Of a stretch of DNA of 17,249 nt, positions 7,322 to 15,433 are shown piece after piece. Location: assembly GCA_025463305.1 (NCBI GenBank), contig JAOBWK010000060.1:1-17249 (forward strand), written 5' to 3'. The notes beneath the pieces are model-generated. The model ran no database searches, had not been told where the DNA came from, and saw only the letters and a list, made by a program, of their open reading frames with translations. This stretch comes from Ilumatobacteraceae bacterium (lineage in GTDB: Bacteria; Actinomycetota; Acidimicrobiia; Acidimicrobiales; Ilumatobacteraceae). Position numbers and translations under genes: made by a program. Each line of letters begins with the position of its first letter. Positions within the stretch are counted from its first letter, which is position 1.

Positions 7322-8395
7322 ATGGCGACCAACCCGACACGCCCCGTCGATCTGGGGTTCCGGCTCGACACGTACGCCCAGCCACGCATCGACGTGCAGC
7401 TCGACATGGTGCAGCGCGCCGAGTCGCTCGGCTTCCACTCGGTGTGGAGCGCGGAGGCATACGGCGCCGACGCGCTGTCGCCCCTCGCCTACCTGGCCGG
7501 GCTGACGAGCCGGATCAAGCTCGGCACGTGCATCGCCCAGATCGCCGCGCGCCCGCCGACCACGCTCGCGATGCACGCGATGACCATCGACGCACTGGCG
7601 GGCGGCAACCGGATGATCGTCGGTGTCGGCGTGTCCGGTCCGCAGATCGTCGAGGGCTGGTACGGCCAGGCGTGGGGCAAGCCCACCACCAAGCTGCGCG
7701 ACTACGTCACCATCCTGCGGTCCACGCTGCGCCGCGAAGGGCCCGTCTCGCACAGCGGCACCGAGATCTCGTTGCCGTACGACGGACCGGGCAGCCTCGG
7801 CCAGGGCAAGGCGCTGAAGTCGATCCTGCACCCCATGGGCGACATCCCGATCTGGATCGCCGCAGGCGGGCCGCGCAACGTGGCCCTCGCCGCCGAACTG
7901 GCCGACGGCTGGTTCCCGATGGGCATCTCCGGTCGCGGCACCCTCGACGTCGCCGGCTCGCTCGACGCGGGGTTCGCCGCTCGTTCGCCCGAACTGCCCG
8001 TGCCGTCGGCGTTCCCGGTGTTCAACGGGATCACGGTGAACATCACCGACGACGTGCAATCCGTCCTCGATGCGATGCGGCCCCGCACCGGCATGTACGT
8101 CGGCGGGATGGGCAGCCGCACCCACAACTACCACCGCGAGGCGATGGCCCGAGCCGGGTACCCGGAGGACGCACAGCGGATCACCGACCTGTGGAGCGAC
8201 GGGCGCAAGGCCGAAGCGATCGCCGCGGTGCCCGACGCCTACCTCGAGCGGAACGCGCTGCTCGGCTCTCCGGCGCGCATCCGCGAGCGTTGGGCGCAGG
8301 GAATGGTGCCAACGGGCGTCACCGGGCTCATCGTCAGCGCCACCCAACCGGAGGCGCTCGATCTGATCGCCGAGCTCAACACGGAGACGTCATGA
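7322..8395 (+). CDS. LLM class F420-dependent oxidoreductase
   Basis: This 357-residue luciferase-like monooxygenase-fold protein contains the typical features in order: DLGFRLDTYAQPRID, RAESLGFHSVWSAEAYGADA, the SRIKLGTCIAQIAARPPTTL strand-helix, the GGNRMIVGVGVSGPQIVEGW segment, and IPIWIAAGGPRNVALAAELA near the centre. The length and the pattern fit F420-dependent members abundant in actinobacteria rather than FMN luciferases. The substrate is unknown; a role with acyl-CoA or lipid intermediates is suggested by the crotonase gene coupled to it. The ATG at 7322 has no Shine-Dalgarno; TACGTT (7308-7313) lies 8 nt upstream. The stop overlaps the next start as ATGA. Confidence 0.87.
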   Translation: MATNPTRPVDLGFRLDTYAQPRIDVQLDMVQRAESLGFHSVWSAEAYGADALSPLAYLAGLTSRIKLGTCIAQIAARPPTTLAMHAMTIDALAGGNRMIVGVGVSGPQIVEGWYGQAWGKPTTKLRDYVTILRSTLRREGPVSHSGTEISLPYDGPGSLGQGKALKSILHPMGDIPIWIAAGGPRNVALAAELADGWFPMGISGRGTLDVAGSLDAGFAARSPELPVPSAFPVFNGITVNITDDVQSVLDAMRPRTGMYVGGMGSRTHNYHREAMARAGYPEDAQRITDLWSDGRKAEAIAAVPDAYLERNALLGSPARIRERWAQGMVPTGVTGLIVSATQPEALDLIAELNTETS

Positions 8396-9234
8396 CCGAA
8401 CTGCCCGACACCGCGACCCCCACCACGCCGGCCGAAGCCGATCTCATCCTGATCGACACGCCTGCCGAGGGCGTCCGGCGGATCACGCTCAACCGCCCCC
8501 ACAAGCGCAACGCGATCTCGACGCCGCTTCGCTCGGCCGTGATCGACGCGCTGCGGGCCCATGATCACGATCCCGAGGTTCGGGTCACCATCATCCGCGG
8601 TGCCGGCGCGTGCTTCTCGGCCGGCTACGACCTCGGCTCCAAGCTGATGGAGGATCCGCCCTACTACTCCGCCCCTGGCGACGGGCAGTGGGCGCGCCAG
8701 GCGAACGACACCTGGTTCGGGGTCTGGGACCTCGCCAAACCGGTGATCGCCCAGGTCCACGGATATGCCATCGGCGGCGCCACCGAGATGGCGTCCGCGT
8801 GTGACCTCGTCTACGTCGCCGACGACGCGCTGATCAGCTACCCCGTGGTGCGCATCATCAGCCCGCCTGACTTCCAGTACCACACCGTGCTGCTGGGCAT
8901 GCGCCACGCGATGGAGCTGATGCTCACCGGCGATGCGATCTCCGGCACTCGCGCTGCCGAGATCGGCTTCGCCAACCAGGCGTTCGCGGCCGCCGAGCTG
9001 GAGGCCAAGGTGCTCGCCATCGCGAGCCGCATCGCGGGCATCCCCAGCGATCTGACCCAGATCAACAAGCGCTCCGTTCACCGCGCGTTCGACGTGTGGG
9101 GCGCCCGCGCGGCCATCCGCGCCGGCACCGAGCTGCAGGCGCTGGCCGGCCACACCGAGACCGCACGCAACGCCCGCGACGGCCTGCTCGCCGCGGTGAA
9201 GGCCGCCAACGCGGCCGGACCCGCCGCGACCTGA
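8392..9234 (+). CDS. Enoyl-CoA hydratase/isomerase (crotonase) superfamily protein
   Basis: The protein is 280 residues with the crotonase signature regions RITLNRPHKRNAIS, an oxyanion-hole segment GACFSAGYDLG (72-82), and KPVIAQVHGYAIGGATEMAS. Glu132 in GGATEM corresponds to the first catalytic Glu of enoyl-CoA hydratase. The second catalytic Glu, normally in a Gln-Pro-Glu motif, is replaced: the segment reads ALISYPVVRI with Val152 at that position. Ordinary hydratase activity is therefore doubtful; isomerase, dehalogenase-like or other crotonase chemistry is possible. The ATG (8392) overlaps the LLM stop, so the two are translationally coupled and probably act in the same pathway. Confidence 0.88.
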   Translation: MTELPDTATPTTPAEADLILIDTPAEGVRRITLNRPHKRNAISTPLRSAVIDALRAHDHDPEVRVTIIRGAGACFSAGYDLGSKLMEDPPYYSAPGDGQWARQANDTWFGVWDLAKPVIAQVHGYAIGGATEMASACDLVYVADDALISYPVVRIISPPDFQYHTVLLGMRHAMELMLTGDAISGTRAAEIGFANQAFAAAELEAKVLAIASRIAGIPSDLTQINKRSVHRAFDVWGARAAIRAGTELQALAGHTETARNARDGLLAAVKAANAAGPAAT

Positions 9235-9240
9235 GGCCGG

Positions 9241-11778
9241 CTATGCGACGAGGCTGATCGCCGAGTCGTGGGTCTCCTTGGCGCGGTAGAGCGCGACGTC
9301 GGCGCGCAGCAGCAGCGACGACGTGGTGTCGTCGGGCTCGCTGAGCGCGATGCCGATGCTCGCCCCGAAGGAGATGTGTCGGGCCGTGTCGTTGATCTCG
9401 AGCAGGCTGTTGCGCACTCGGGTGACCACCTCGAGCGCGTCGTCGGTGCTGACGATGGCGTCGAGCACGATGACGAACTCGTCGCCGCCGATCCGCGCCG
9501 CCGTGTCGCCCGCGCGGATCGTGGTCCGCAGGCACTGAGCGACGTCGACCAGCAGCTGATCGCCCACCGCGTGCCCGAGGGTGTCGTTGACCGCCTTGAA
9601 CCCGTCGAGGTCGATGAAGCACAGCCCGATCCGGGTGCCCCCGCGGTGCGCCCGGGCGAGGGCGCGGGTGAGCCGGTCCTCGAGGAGCTGGCGGTTGGGG
9701 AGATCGGTGAGCGCGTCGTGCTGGGCCTGGTGGGCGAGCTGCTCGGTGAGCCGCACCCGCTCGGTGGCATCGCGGGCCGTGATCACGATGCCGCCGACGG
9801 CCGGCTCGTCGAGCAGGTTCACGCCGACGCACTCGATGTGCTTCCATCCGCCGGTGAACGTGCGGATCCGGGCGGTGAACGGCTCGGGCTCGCGGGTGCC
9901 GGCGATCAACGCGCCCAGCTCGGCCGCCGCCGCCTGGGCATCGTCGGGATGGACGATGTTGAGGATCCCGCCGGGGTGCTCCCACCCCGCGGGGTAGCCG
10001 AGGATCCGCTCGCTCGACGGGCTGGCGTAGAGGACGTTGCCGGCGACGTCGATGACCAGGATGATGTCGTTGGCATGCTGGAAGAGGTAGCCGAAGCGGG
10101 TCAGCTCGCGGAGCAGCTCGCGCTCGACGGTGACGTCGAACGTGGCCGCGATCGCCAGCGGACGATCGGGGTCGGGGATGATCGCGAGGTGGGTCTTGAC
10201 CCAGATCTCGGTGCCGTCGGGGCGCACGACGCACTGCTCCAACTCGGCGCCGGAACGCACGCCCTCGCGCAGGTTCCGCCCGACCAGGCTGGCGTCGGGC
10301 TGGTGATCGACGCGGACGAGCGTGACCACGTCGACACCGATCAGGTCCTCGACGGAGCGTCCGGCCTGATCCGCGAACGTCGCGTTGCAGCGCAGGATCG
10401 AGCGGTCGGTGTCGAGGATGGCCAGGCCGACGGGGGCCGTGTCGAGCGTGGCGTCGAGCAGCCGCCTGGCCAGGTGATCGGCGGTGATGTCGGTGAACGC
10501 CAGGACCAGGCTGCCCTCGCCGTCGCCGTTGGGCTCGCACGAGACGCGCACGAGGATGCGCTGGCCGTCGCGGCGACGCCAGCCGACGATCTGCCCCTCG
10601 ACGCGTTGTTCGTCGCGCAGCGCCCGCATCAGCGGCCAGTCGGCGAGCGCCAGCGTGCGGCCGGCTTCGTCGTACGTCTGCCATCCCCCGGACTTCCAGA
10701 GCGCGGTGAGCTCGTCGAGCGAGTAGCCGAGGATCCGCTGCGCCGCAGGGTTCATCCGATGGATCGTGCCGGTGCGGTCGGCGAACATGACGCCCTGCTC
10801 GAGCGCATCGAGGGACACCCGCGACATGTGCTCGCTGCGGGCCAGGGCGTCCTCGAGCACCCGCTGCCGCTCGGCCTCGTCGACCTCGACGGTGACATCG
10901 GCGAACACCGTGAGCACCTGGCGCCCGCCGCCGTCGGGGGCCGCGATCGGCTCGGCGTTCACCCGTAGCCAGCGCCGGCTGCCGTCGGGGTGGAGCACGC
11001 CCATCAGCGCGTTGTGGACGGCCACGCCGGTGCGCAGCACCTCGGCCGCGGGACGGTCAGCGGCCGCCCAGGGAGTGCCGTCCGGCAGGTAGGCGATCCA
11101 ACGTCGGTCGGCCTGCGTGCGCTCGCAGAGCTGGTCGCCGGTGAGTCCGAGCACGCGTTCGGCGGCAGGGTTCCACTCGATGACCTTGCCATCGCTGCTC
11201 TGGAGCACGACGCCCTCCGAGAGGGTGTCCAGGATCAGCGCCTTCTTGTGCTCGCTGGCGTCGAGATCGACGAGCAGCTGCAGCTCGGTGCTGCGCTCCA
11301 GCTCGTGCTCGACGAGGAGGGCGATCTGCTCGAGCGCTCGCATCTGCGCGTCATCGAGCCGGCGGGGGCGTCGATCGATCGCGCACAGCGTGCCGACCGG
11401 GAAGCCGGCCGCGTCGTGCACGACCTTCCCGGCGTAGAAGCGGATCTCCGGGTCACCCGTGACCAGCGGGTTGTCGGCGAACCGGGCGTCGAGGCTGGCG
11501 TCCTCGATCACGAACACACCCGGGCCGTCCTCCGCGATCGCGTGCCCGCAGAACGAGATGTCTCGCGAGGTCTCGGTTGCGTCCACTCCGACTCGGGACT
11601 TGAACCACTGCCGGTCGCGGTCGATCAGGGACACGAGCGCGATCGGTGTGCCGAGCACCGTCGACGCCAGCTCGGTCAGCCGGTCGAAGCGTTCCTCGGC
11701 CGCCGTGTCGAGGATCTGCAACCGTTCCAGCGCGTCGAGCCGGGCCGCTTCGTCGCGCGGAATCCGGGGGGTCAACAC
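9241..11778 (-). CDS. GAF-PAS(x4)-GGDEF diguanylate cyclase
   Basis: The product is 845 residues. An N-terminal GAF domain (about 1-170) begins with the typical LDALERLQILDTAAEERFDR and has RDISFCGHAI. About four PAS domains follow (about 177-300, 308-430, 435-555, 560-685), seen in repeats such as EWNPAAERVLGLTGDQL, RMNPAAQRILGYSLDEL and YASPSSERILGYPAGW. The GGDEF domain (about 690-845) has an intact GGDEF signature at 764-768 and an RxxD inhibitory site (Arg755-Asp758), so active c-di-GMP synthesis with product inhibition is expected. No EAL domain and no membrane helix are present, so it is a cytoplasmic sensor. The start is a GTG at 11778 without a clear ribosome site. The ligands of the sensor domains are unknown. 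Confidence 0.92.
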   Translation of the reverse strand: MLTPRIPRDEAARLDALERLQILDTAAEERFDRLTELASTVLGTPIALVSLIDRDRQWFKSRVGVDATETSRDISFCGHAIAEDGPGVFVIEDASLDARFADNPLVTGDPEIRFYAGKVVHDAAGFPVGTLCAIDRRPRRLDDAQMRALEQIALLVEHELERSTELQLLVDLDASEHKKALILDTLSEGVVLQSSDGKVIEWNPAAERVLGLTGDQLCERTQADRRWIAYLPDGTPWAAADRPAAEVLRTGVAVHNALMGVLHPDGSRRWLRVNAEPIAAPDGGGRQVLTVFADVTVEVDEAERQRVLEDALARSEHMSRVSLDALEQGVMFADRTGTIHRMNPAAQRILGYSLDELTALWKSGGWQTYDEAGRTLALADWPLMRALRDEQRVEGQIVGWRRRDGQRILVRVSCEPNGDGEGSLVLAFTDITADHLARRLLDATLDTAPVGLAILDTDRSILRCNATFADQAGRSVEDLIGVDVVTLVRVDHQPDASLVGRNLREGVRSGAELEQCVVRPDGTEIWVKTHLAIIPDPDRPLAIAATFDVTVERELLRELTRFGYLFQHANDIILVIDVAGNVLYASPSSERILGYPAGWEHPGGILNIVHPDDAQAAAAELGALIAGTREPEPFTARIRTFTGGWKHIECVGVNLLDEPAVGGIVITARDATERVRLTEQLAHQAQHDALTDLPNRQLLEDRLTRALARAHRGGTRIGLCFIDLDGFKAVNDTLGHAVGDQLLVDVAQCLRTTIRAGDTAARIGGDEFVIVLDAIVSTDDALEVVTRVRNSLLEINDTARHISFGASIGIALSEPDDTTSSLLLRADVALYRAKETHDSAISLVA

Positions 11779-11920
11779 ATGGTGGGTATCGGCAGATCGC
11801 CCAGCGACCTTGAGACGTTCCTGACACTGTTGCCGGCCCTGGAATGATCCGCGCCGGCACGTTGTTCACATCGTTGCGAGCGCAATGAAGTGCGCCGACG
11901 ACACGAGGACGAGGGCGATC

Positions 11921-12985
11921 ATGACCGACGAACGACACACCGAGCTGGAGCTGGGGCTGGACACGTTCGGCGACGTCACGGTCGATGCCGACGGCCGCGC
12001 ACTCACGGATGCCCAGGTCATCCGCAACGTCATCGACCAGGGCGTTCTCGCCGACGAGCTCGGCATCGACTTCTTCGGCGTCGGCGAGCACCATCGCAAC
12101 GACTTCGCCGTGTCGGCACCAGAAGTCGTCCTCGCGGCCATCGCCGGGCAGACCGAGCGGATCCACCTCGGGTCCGCGGTCACGGTGCTCAGCTCCGACG
12201 ACCCGGTCCGCGTCTTCCAGCGCTTCGCGACGCTCGACGCCGCCTCGCACGGTCGCGCCGAGGTCATCCTCGGTCGTGGATCGTTCACCGAGTCGTTCCC
12301 GCTGTTCGGGTACGAGCTGAGCCAGTACGAGGAGCTGTTCGAGGAGAAGCTCGAGCTGTTCACCCGGCTGCGCACCGAGCACCCCGTCACGTGGAACGGC
12401 CGCACCCGGCCGTCGCTGACCGAGCAGCAGGTGTATCCCATCACCGACAGCCACTCGCTCACCACGTGGGTCGGCGTCGGCGGCAGCCCCGAATCCGTCG
12501 TGCGCGCCGCCCATCACGGCCTGCCGCTGATGCTCGCCATCATCGGCGGCAACAGCGCCCGCTTCGCCCCGTTCGTCGATCTCTACCACCGCGCCCTGGC
12601 CGAGTTCGACAAGCCGTCCCAGCCCGTCGGCGTGCACTCCCCCGGGCACATCGCCGAGACCGACGATCTCGCCAAGGAGCAGCTCTACCCGCACATGAAG
12701 CGGATGCGCGACCGCATCGGCGCCGAGCGCGGCTGGGGCCCGATGACCCGCGCCGAGTTCGAGCAGCAGGCGGGACCCGACGGCGCGTTGTACGTCGGCT
12801 CACCGGAGACGGTGGCCCGCAAGATCGCCGCCACCAGCCAGACCCTCGGCCTGTCGAGGTTCGACATGAAGTACAGCGCCGGCTCGCTGCCGCACGAGCT
12901 GCTGATGCAGAGCATCGGCCTCTACGGCACCCGGGTGATCCCGATGGTGCGCGAGCTGCGGGCCGCTACACCGGTACCGACGTGA
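11921..12985 (+). CDS. LLM class flavin-dependent oxidoreductase (2I7G / Atu2307-like clade)
   Basis: The product is 354 residues with the clade's conserved features: ELGLDTFGDVTVD at the start, DFFGVGEHHRNDFAVSAPEV, LGSAVTVLSSDDPVRVFQRF and GRAEVILGRGSFTESFPLFG. Proteins of this type are annotated as probable flavin monooxygenases of unknown substrate. The ATG at 11921 is preferred over an in-frame ATG at 11885 because GAGGG (11911-11915) lies 5 nt before it and homology starts at ELELGLDTFGD. The 142-bp gap to the divergent cyclase gene holds no other gene. Its 3' end overlaps the convergent hydrolase by 20 nt. It is a different branch from the LLM protein at 7322. Confidence 0.88.
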   Translation: MTDERHTELELGLDTFGDVTVDADGRALTDAQVIRNVIDQGVLADELGIDFFGVGEHHRNDFAVSAPEVVLAAIAGQTERIHLGSAVTVLSSDDPVRVFQRFATLDAASHGRAEVILGRGSFTESFPLFGYELSQYEELFEEKLELFTRLRTEHPVTWNGRTRPSLTEQQVYPITDSHSLTTWVGVGGSPESVVRAAHHGLPLMLAIIGGNSARFAPFVDLYHRALAEFDKPSQPVGVHSPGHIAETDDLAKEQLYPHMKRMRDRIGAERGWGPMTRAEFEQQAGPDGALYVGSPETVARKIAATSQTLGLSRFDMKYSAGSLPHELLMQSIGLYGTRVIPMVRELRAATPVPT

Positions 12986-13805
12986 GGTCCTCGGCCATCA
13001 CGATCGTGCCGGTGAAGTGCCGGGCGGCGATGCTGCGCCACTCGTCGACCTGACCGGGCTGCATCGACGGCACCTGATGGGTGCACACGAGGGTCCGGAC
13101 TCCGCAGCGGGCGGCGGTCTGGGCCGCCTGCTCGACGCTCGAGTGGTAGTCGAGGATGTCGTGGAACCGCGCGCTCGGGATCAGCACGACCAGGTCGGGC
13201 CGGATGACCGTCTGCACGTACACATCGGCATCGGCGCACAGCTCGTCGAGCCCCGAGCACGGCACGGTGTCACCGGCGATCACCACGCTCTTGCCGCCGT
13301 GGTCGATGCGGAAGCCCACCGTCGGCTCCACCGGGCGATGATCGGTGGCCCGCACCGACAGCGCGATGCCGCCGATCTCGAGGGTGTCGTCGCCGTGCAG
13401 CTCGTGCACCTCGATCTGTGGCGCCCATCCGAGATCGTCGTGGTGCGCCATCCGGTAGGACACGTCCGGGGCCAGCATCCGCATGATCGCGTCGACCACC
13501 TCGGCGGTGCGCGGTGGGCCGTAGACGTGCAGCGTGGTGGGCGTCTGGCTCATGATCCAATGCGACACGATGACGTCGTTGAGGTCGGTGATGTGGTCGC
13601 TGTGCAGGTGGGTGAGCAGCACCGCATCGAGCATCACGGGGAACACACCGGCGGCCGCGAGCCGCATCACCACCCCGCGGCCGGCGTCGAACAGCAGGCG
13701 CGTCGCGCCCGCGACGACCAGGGTGGATGGTCCGGCCCGGTTCGCGTCGGGGATCGGATTGCCGGTGCCGAGGGTGGTCACGGTCATGATCGGAGGAGTG
13801 CTCAC
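12966..13805 (-). CDS. MBL-fold metallo-hydrolase (RNase Z-like)
   Basis: The 279-residue protein shows the complete metal site of the metallo-beta-lactamase fold. His66-Leu-His-Ser-Asp-His71 is the HxHxDH motif, Asp179 in VVIAGDT is the bridging acid, and His243 in LVCTHQ is the final His. His156 (RATDHRP) and His221 (DYHSS) resemble the arrangement in RNase Z/ElaC-like hydrolases. It lacks the length and exosite needed to call it tRNA 3' processing RNase Z; such stand-alone proteins are often esterase or phosphodiesterase-like. The GTG at 13805 is chosen because TTGAGA-N17-TAGAGT ends 6 nt before it; an ATG at 13787 is the alternative. The divergent TetR gene probably controls it. Confidence 0.85.
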   Translation of the reverse strand: MSTPPIMTVTTLGTGNPIPDANRAGPSTLVVAGATRLLFDAGRGVVMRLAAAGVFPVMLDAVLLTHLHSDHITDLNDVIVSHWIMSQTPTTLHVYGPPRTAEVVDAIMRMLAPDVSYRMAHHDDLGWAPQIEVHELHGDDTLEIGGIALSVRATDHRPVEPTVGFRIDHGGKSVVIAGDTVPCSGLDELCADADVYVQTVIRPDLVVLIPSARFHDILDYHSSVEQAAQTAARCGVRTLVCTHQVPSMQPGQVDEWRSIAARHFTGTIVMAEDLTSVPV

Positions 13806-13811
13806 CCGACC

Positions 13812-13840
13812 ACTCTAACTCGTGAGAGTCATGCTCTCAA
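13812..13840 (-). promoter_or_regulatory. Promoter of the MBL hydrolase, leaderless
   Basis: On the minus strand TTGAGA (13835-13840) and TAGAGT (13812-13817) are separated by exactly 17 nt, and the GTG start follows 6 nt after the -10 box. Transcription would therefore begin at or next to the start codon. The spacer and -35 contain the palindrome TGAGAG-N5-CTCTCA, so repressor binding would block the promoter. Confidence 0.65.
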
Positions 13841-13865
13841 GAGTTTTTGCGAGTATGACTCTCAC
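13822..13865. promoter_or_regulatory. Candidate TetR operator: repeated GTGAGAGTCAT half-sites
   Basis: GTGAGAGTCAT (13822-13832) is repeated as the perfect reverse complement ATGACTCTCAC (13855-13865). The first arm also forms a near-palindrome with the adjacent CTCTCA (TGAGAG at 13823-13828, CTCTCA at 13834-13839). The sites overlap the hydrolase promoter and the -35 area of the regulator gene. This is the usual layout for a TetR repressor controlling itself and a divergent neighbour. Confidence 0.68.
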
Positions 13866-13882
13866 AAGATGACGATGTGGGA

Positions 13883-13888
13883 TATCAT
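13883..13888 (+). promoter_or_regulatory. -10 box of the TetR gene, leaderless
   Basis: TATCAT matches the TATAAT consensus at five of six positions and is followed by 6 nt (CCGGCC) and the ATG at 13895. No Shine-Dalgarno is present. The -35 area, about 17 nt upstream, coincides with the right operator arm, as expected for autoregulation. Confidence 0.6.
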
Positions 13889-13894
13889 CCGGCC

Positions 13895-14500
13895 ATGACT
13901 GACGAGACGGAGTCGATCGACGGGCGGAGCGCACGCCGCGAGCGCGGCCGGCTGGCCGTCATCGACGCGATGATCGACCTTGTCCGCGACGGCCACTCCC
14001 CGCCGTCGACCGAGTTGGTGGCCGAGCGCGCGGGCGTGTCGATGGCGTCGCTGTTCCGCTACTTCCCGACCCTCGAGGAGCTGCACCAGCAGACCCTCGC
14101 ACGTTTCTTCGGGCGCTACGACCATCTCTTCCAGATCGAGCGGATCGGCGAGGGCCCGCTCCCCCGCCGCATCGACCGCTTCGTCATGGCGCGGATCCGG
14201 CTCTACGAGACCATCGGCACCGTCGCCCGCTTCGCCCGGCTGCAGGCCGTCGAGCGCCCGCACCTGGTGTCGACGATGTCCGGCCTCCGCCGTCACCACG
14301 CCGACATCACCCGGCATCACTTCGACCGCGAGCTGGCCGGGCTCACGAGCGCGCCGCGCACCGACCTGATCACGTCGATCGTGTCGCTCACGTCGTTCGA
14401 GTCGTACGAGCTGCTGACCCGCGATCTCGGCCGCACACCGCGGCAACTGCGACGCACGTGGCGTCATGCGATCGCGACGCTGCTCGACATCACGCCCTGA
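13895..14500 (+). CDS. TetR/AcrR family transcriptional regulator
   Basis: The 201-residue protein has a TetR-type DNA-binding domain: residues 18-35 form helix 1 (RGRLAVIDAMIDLVRDG), and STELVAERAGVSMASLFRYF (38-57) is the helix-turn-helix with the usual F-R-Y-F ending. The rest is an all-helical ligand-binding domain of unknown ligand. The ATG at 13895 is chosen over an in-frame GTG at 13877 because of the -10 box 6 nt upstream. It is divergent from the MBL hydrolase with palindromic operators between them, so it likely represses that gene and itself. Its 3' end overlaps the convergent oxygenase gene by 11 nt. Confidence 0.9.
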   Translation: MTDETESIDGRSARRERGRLAVIDAMIDLVRDGHSPPSTELVAERAGVSMASLFRYFPTLEELHQQTLARFFGRYDHLFQIERIGEGPLPRRIDRFVMARIRLYETIGTVARFARLQAVERPHLVSTMSGLRRHHADITRHHFDRELAGLTSAPRTDLITSIVSLTSFESYELLTRDLGRTPRQLRRTWRHAIATLLDITP

Positions 14501-15413
14501 CGGTGATCTGCGCCATCTTCTCGGCGATCCACTCACCGGCGACGATGGGCGCGAACGCGGTCGCCGGCACGGACCCGGGGAGCGGTGCGATGAGGGTGTC
14601 GGGCCGCACATCGCAGAACGCGACCAGTGAGACGAGCTGCTCGGTGCTGTGCGCAGGATCGGGCGGCAGCACGCGGTGATGCGCCGATCGCCAGCGCCGG
14701 CCCGACCACATCTCCAACAGATCGCCGGCGTTCACCACCAGTCCGCCCGGGACGTGTGGTGCGTCGACCCAGCGCCCGTCGCGCAGCTCGACCTGCAGGC
14801 AACCGATGCCCGGCTCGCGGTCGAGCACGGTGATCGAGCCGAAGTCGGAGTGCGGGCCGATCCGGTACTGGCCTGGCAGCGGTGCCCCGATCCGTTCGAT
14901 GGCCGGGTACCAGTTCATGTTGAGCGTGTTCGAGGCGTCGCGGCACGGCTCGCTGAGCACGGCCGGATCGTCGAGTCCCAGCGCCAGCGCGCAGGCGTCG
15001 ACGAGCAGCTCGTACACCTCGGTGGCGGCCTCGAGGTGCTCGCGGGCGAGCGCCACCATCGCCGGCTCACCGATCGCGTGGTCGGGCACGCCCCGCCGGA
15101 TCGAGTACGTCTCCTTGAGGTCGGGCGGTGTCTCGACCCCGAACGCGTAACCGTTGGCCTCCATGCCCATCGGGATCCAACCGACCTCGGTGAGGTCGGC
15201 CACCTCCCACGGTCGCTTCGCGGCTTCCTCCTGGAGGAAGAACTCCAGCGCCTGCTCGCGCAGCACGCGCACCCGTTCCTGATCGATGCCGTGCCCGACC
15301 ACGATCGCGAAGCCGCTGTCGGCGAAGGCCGCGTCGAGCGAAGCCGCCACCGCACGCCGGTCGGCGTCCGAGCCCGACGCCCAATGCGAGAGGTCGACGA
15401 GTGGGATCTCCAT
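14490..15413 (-). CDS. Isopenicillin N synthase-like Fe(II) oxygenase
   Basis: The 307-residue protein starts MEIPLVDLSHWASGSDADRR, typical of the non-heme DIOX_N domain, and includes the GFAIVVGHGI segment. The C-terminal 2OG-Fe(II) oxygenase domain has the iron facial triad: His188-Ser-Asp190 (RIGPHSDFGS) and His246 (SAHHRVLPP). The Arg-x-Ser motif that binds the 2-oxoglutarate carboxylate is not seen; the aligned place reads TEQLVSLVAF, with Leu260 where Arg is expected and Ser262 retained. Either 2-oxoglutarate is bound differently or another co-substrate is used. The ATG at 15413 lacks a ribosome site, but TACCGT lies 7 nt upstream. The substrate is unknown; plant and bacterial relatives oxidise small metabolites. 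Confidence 0.87.
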   Translation of the reverse strand: MEIPLVDLSHWASGSDADRRAVAASLDAAFADSGFAIVVGHGIDQERVRVLREQALEFFLQEEAAKRPWEVADLTEVGWIPMGMEANGYAFGVETPPDLKETYSIRRGVPDHAIGEPAMVALAREHLEAATEVYELLVDACALALGLDDPAVLSEPCRDASNTLNMNWYPAIERIGAPLPGQYRIGPHSDFGSITVLDREPGIGCLQVELRDGRWVDAPHVPGGLVVNAGDLLEMWSGRRWRSAHHRVLPPDPAHSTEQLVSLVAFCDVRPDTLIAPLPGSVPATAFAPIVAGEWIAEKMAQITVRA

Positions 15414-15420
15414 CGACGCG

Positions 15421-15426
15421 ACGGTA
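15421..15426 (-). promoter_or_regulatory. Candidate -10 box of the oxygenase gene
   Basis: On the minus strand TACCGT is followed by 7 nt and the ATG at 15413, the same spacing seen before other genes in the window. No clear -35 element is seen. Confidence 0.35.
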
Positions 15427-15433
15427 CCAGTCA

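Noticed and set aside
7198..7323. Upstream start of the propeller protein at 7323
   Set aside because: It would turn the 15-bp tandem repeats into a low-complexity Gly/Arg leader and overlap the LLM start codon; the ATG at 7197 starts the recognisable domain.
9268..10968. 566-codon plus-strand open frame opposite the diguanylate cyclase
   Set aside because: Mirror of the codon pattern of the cyclase gene; no motifs or start signals.
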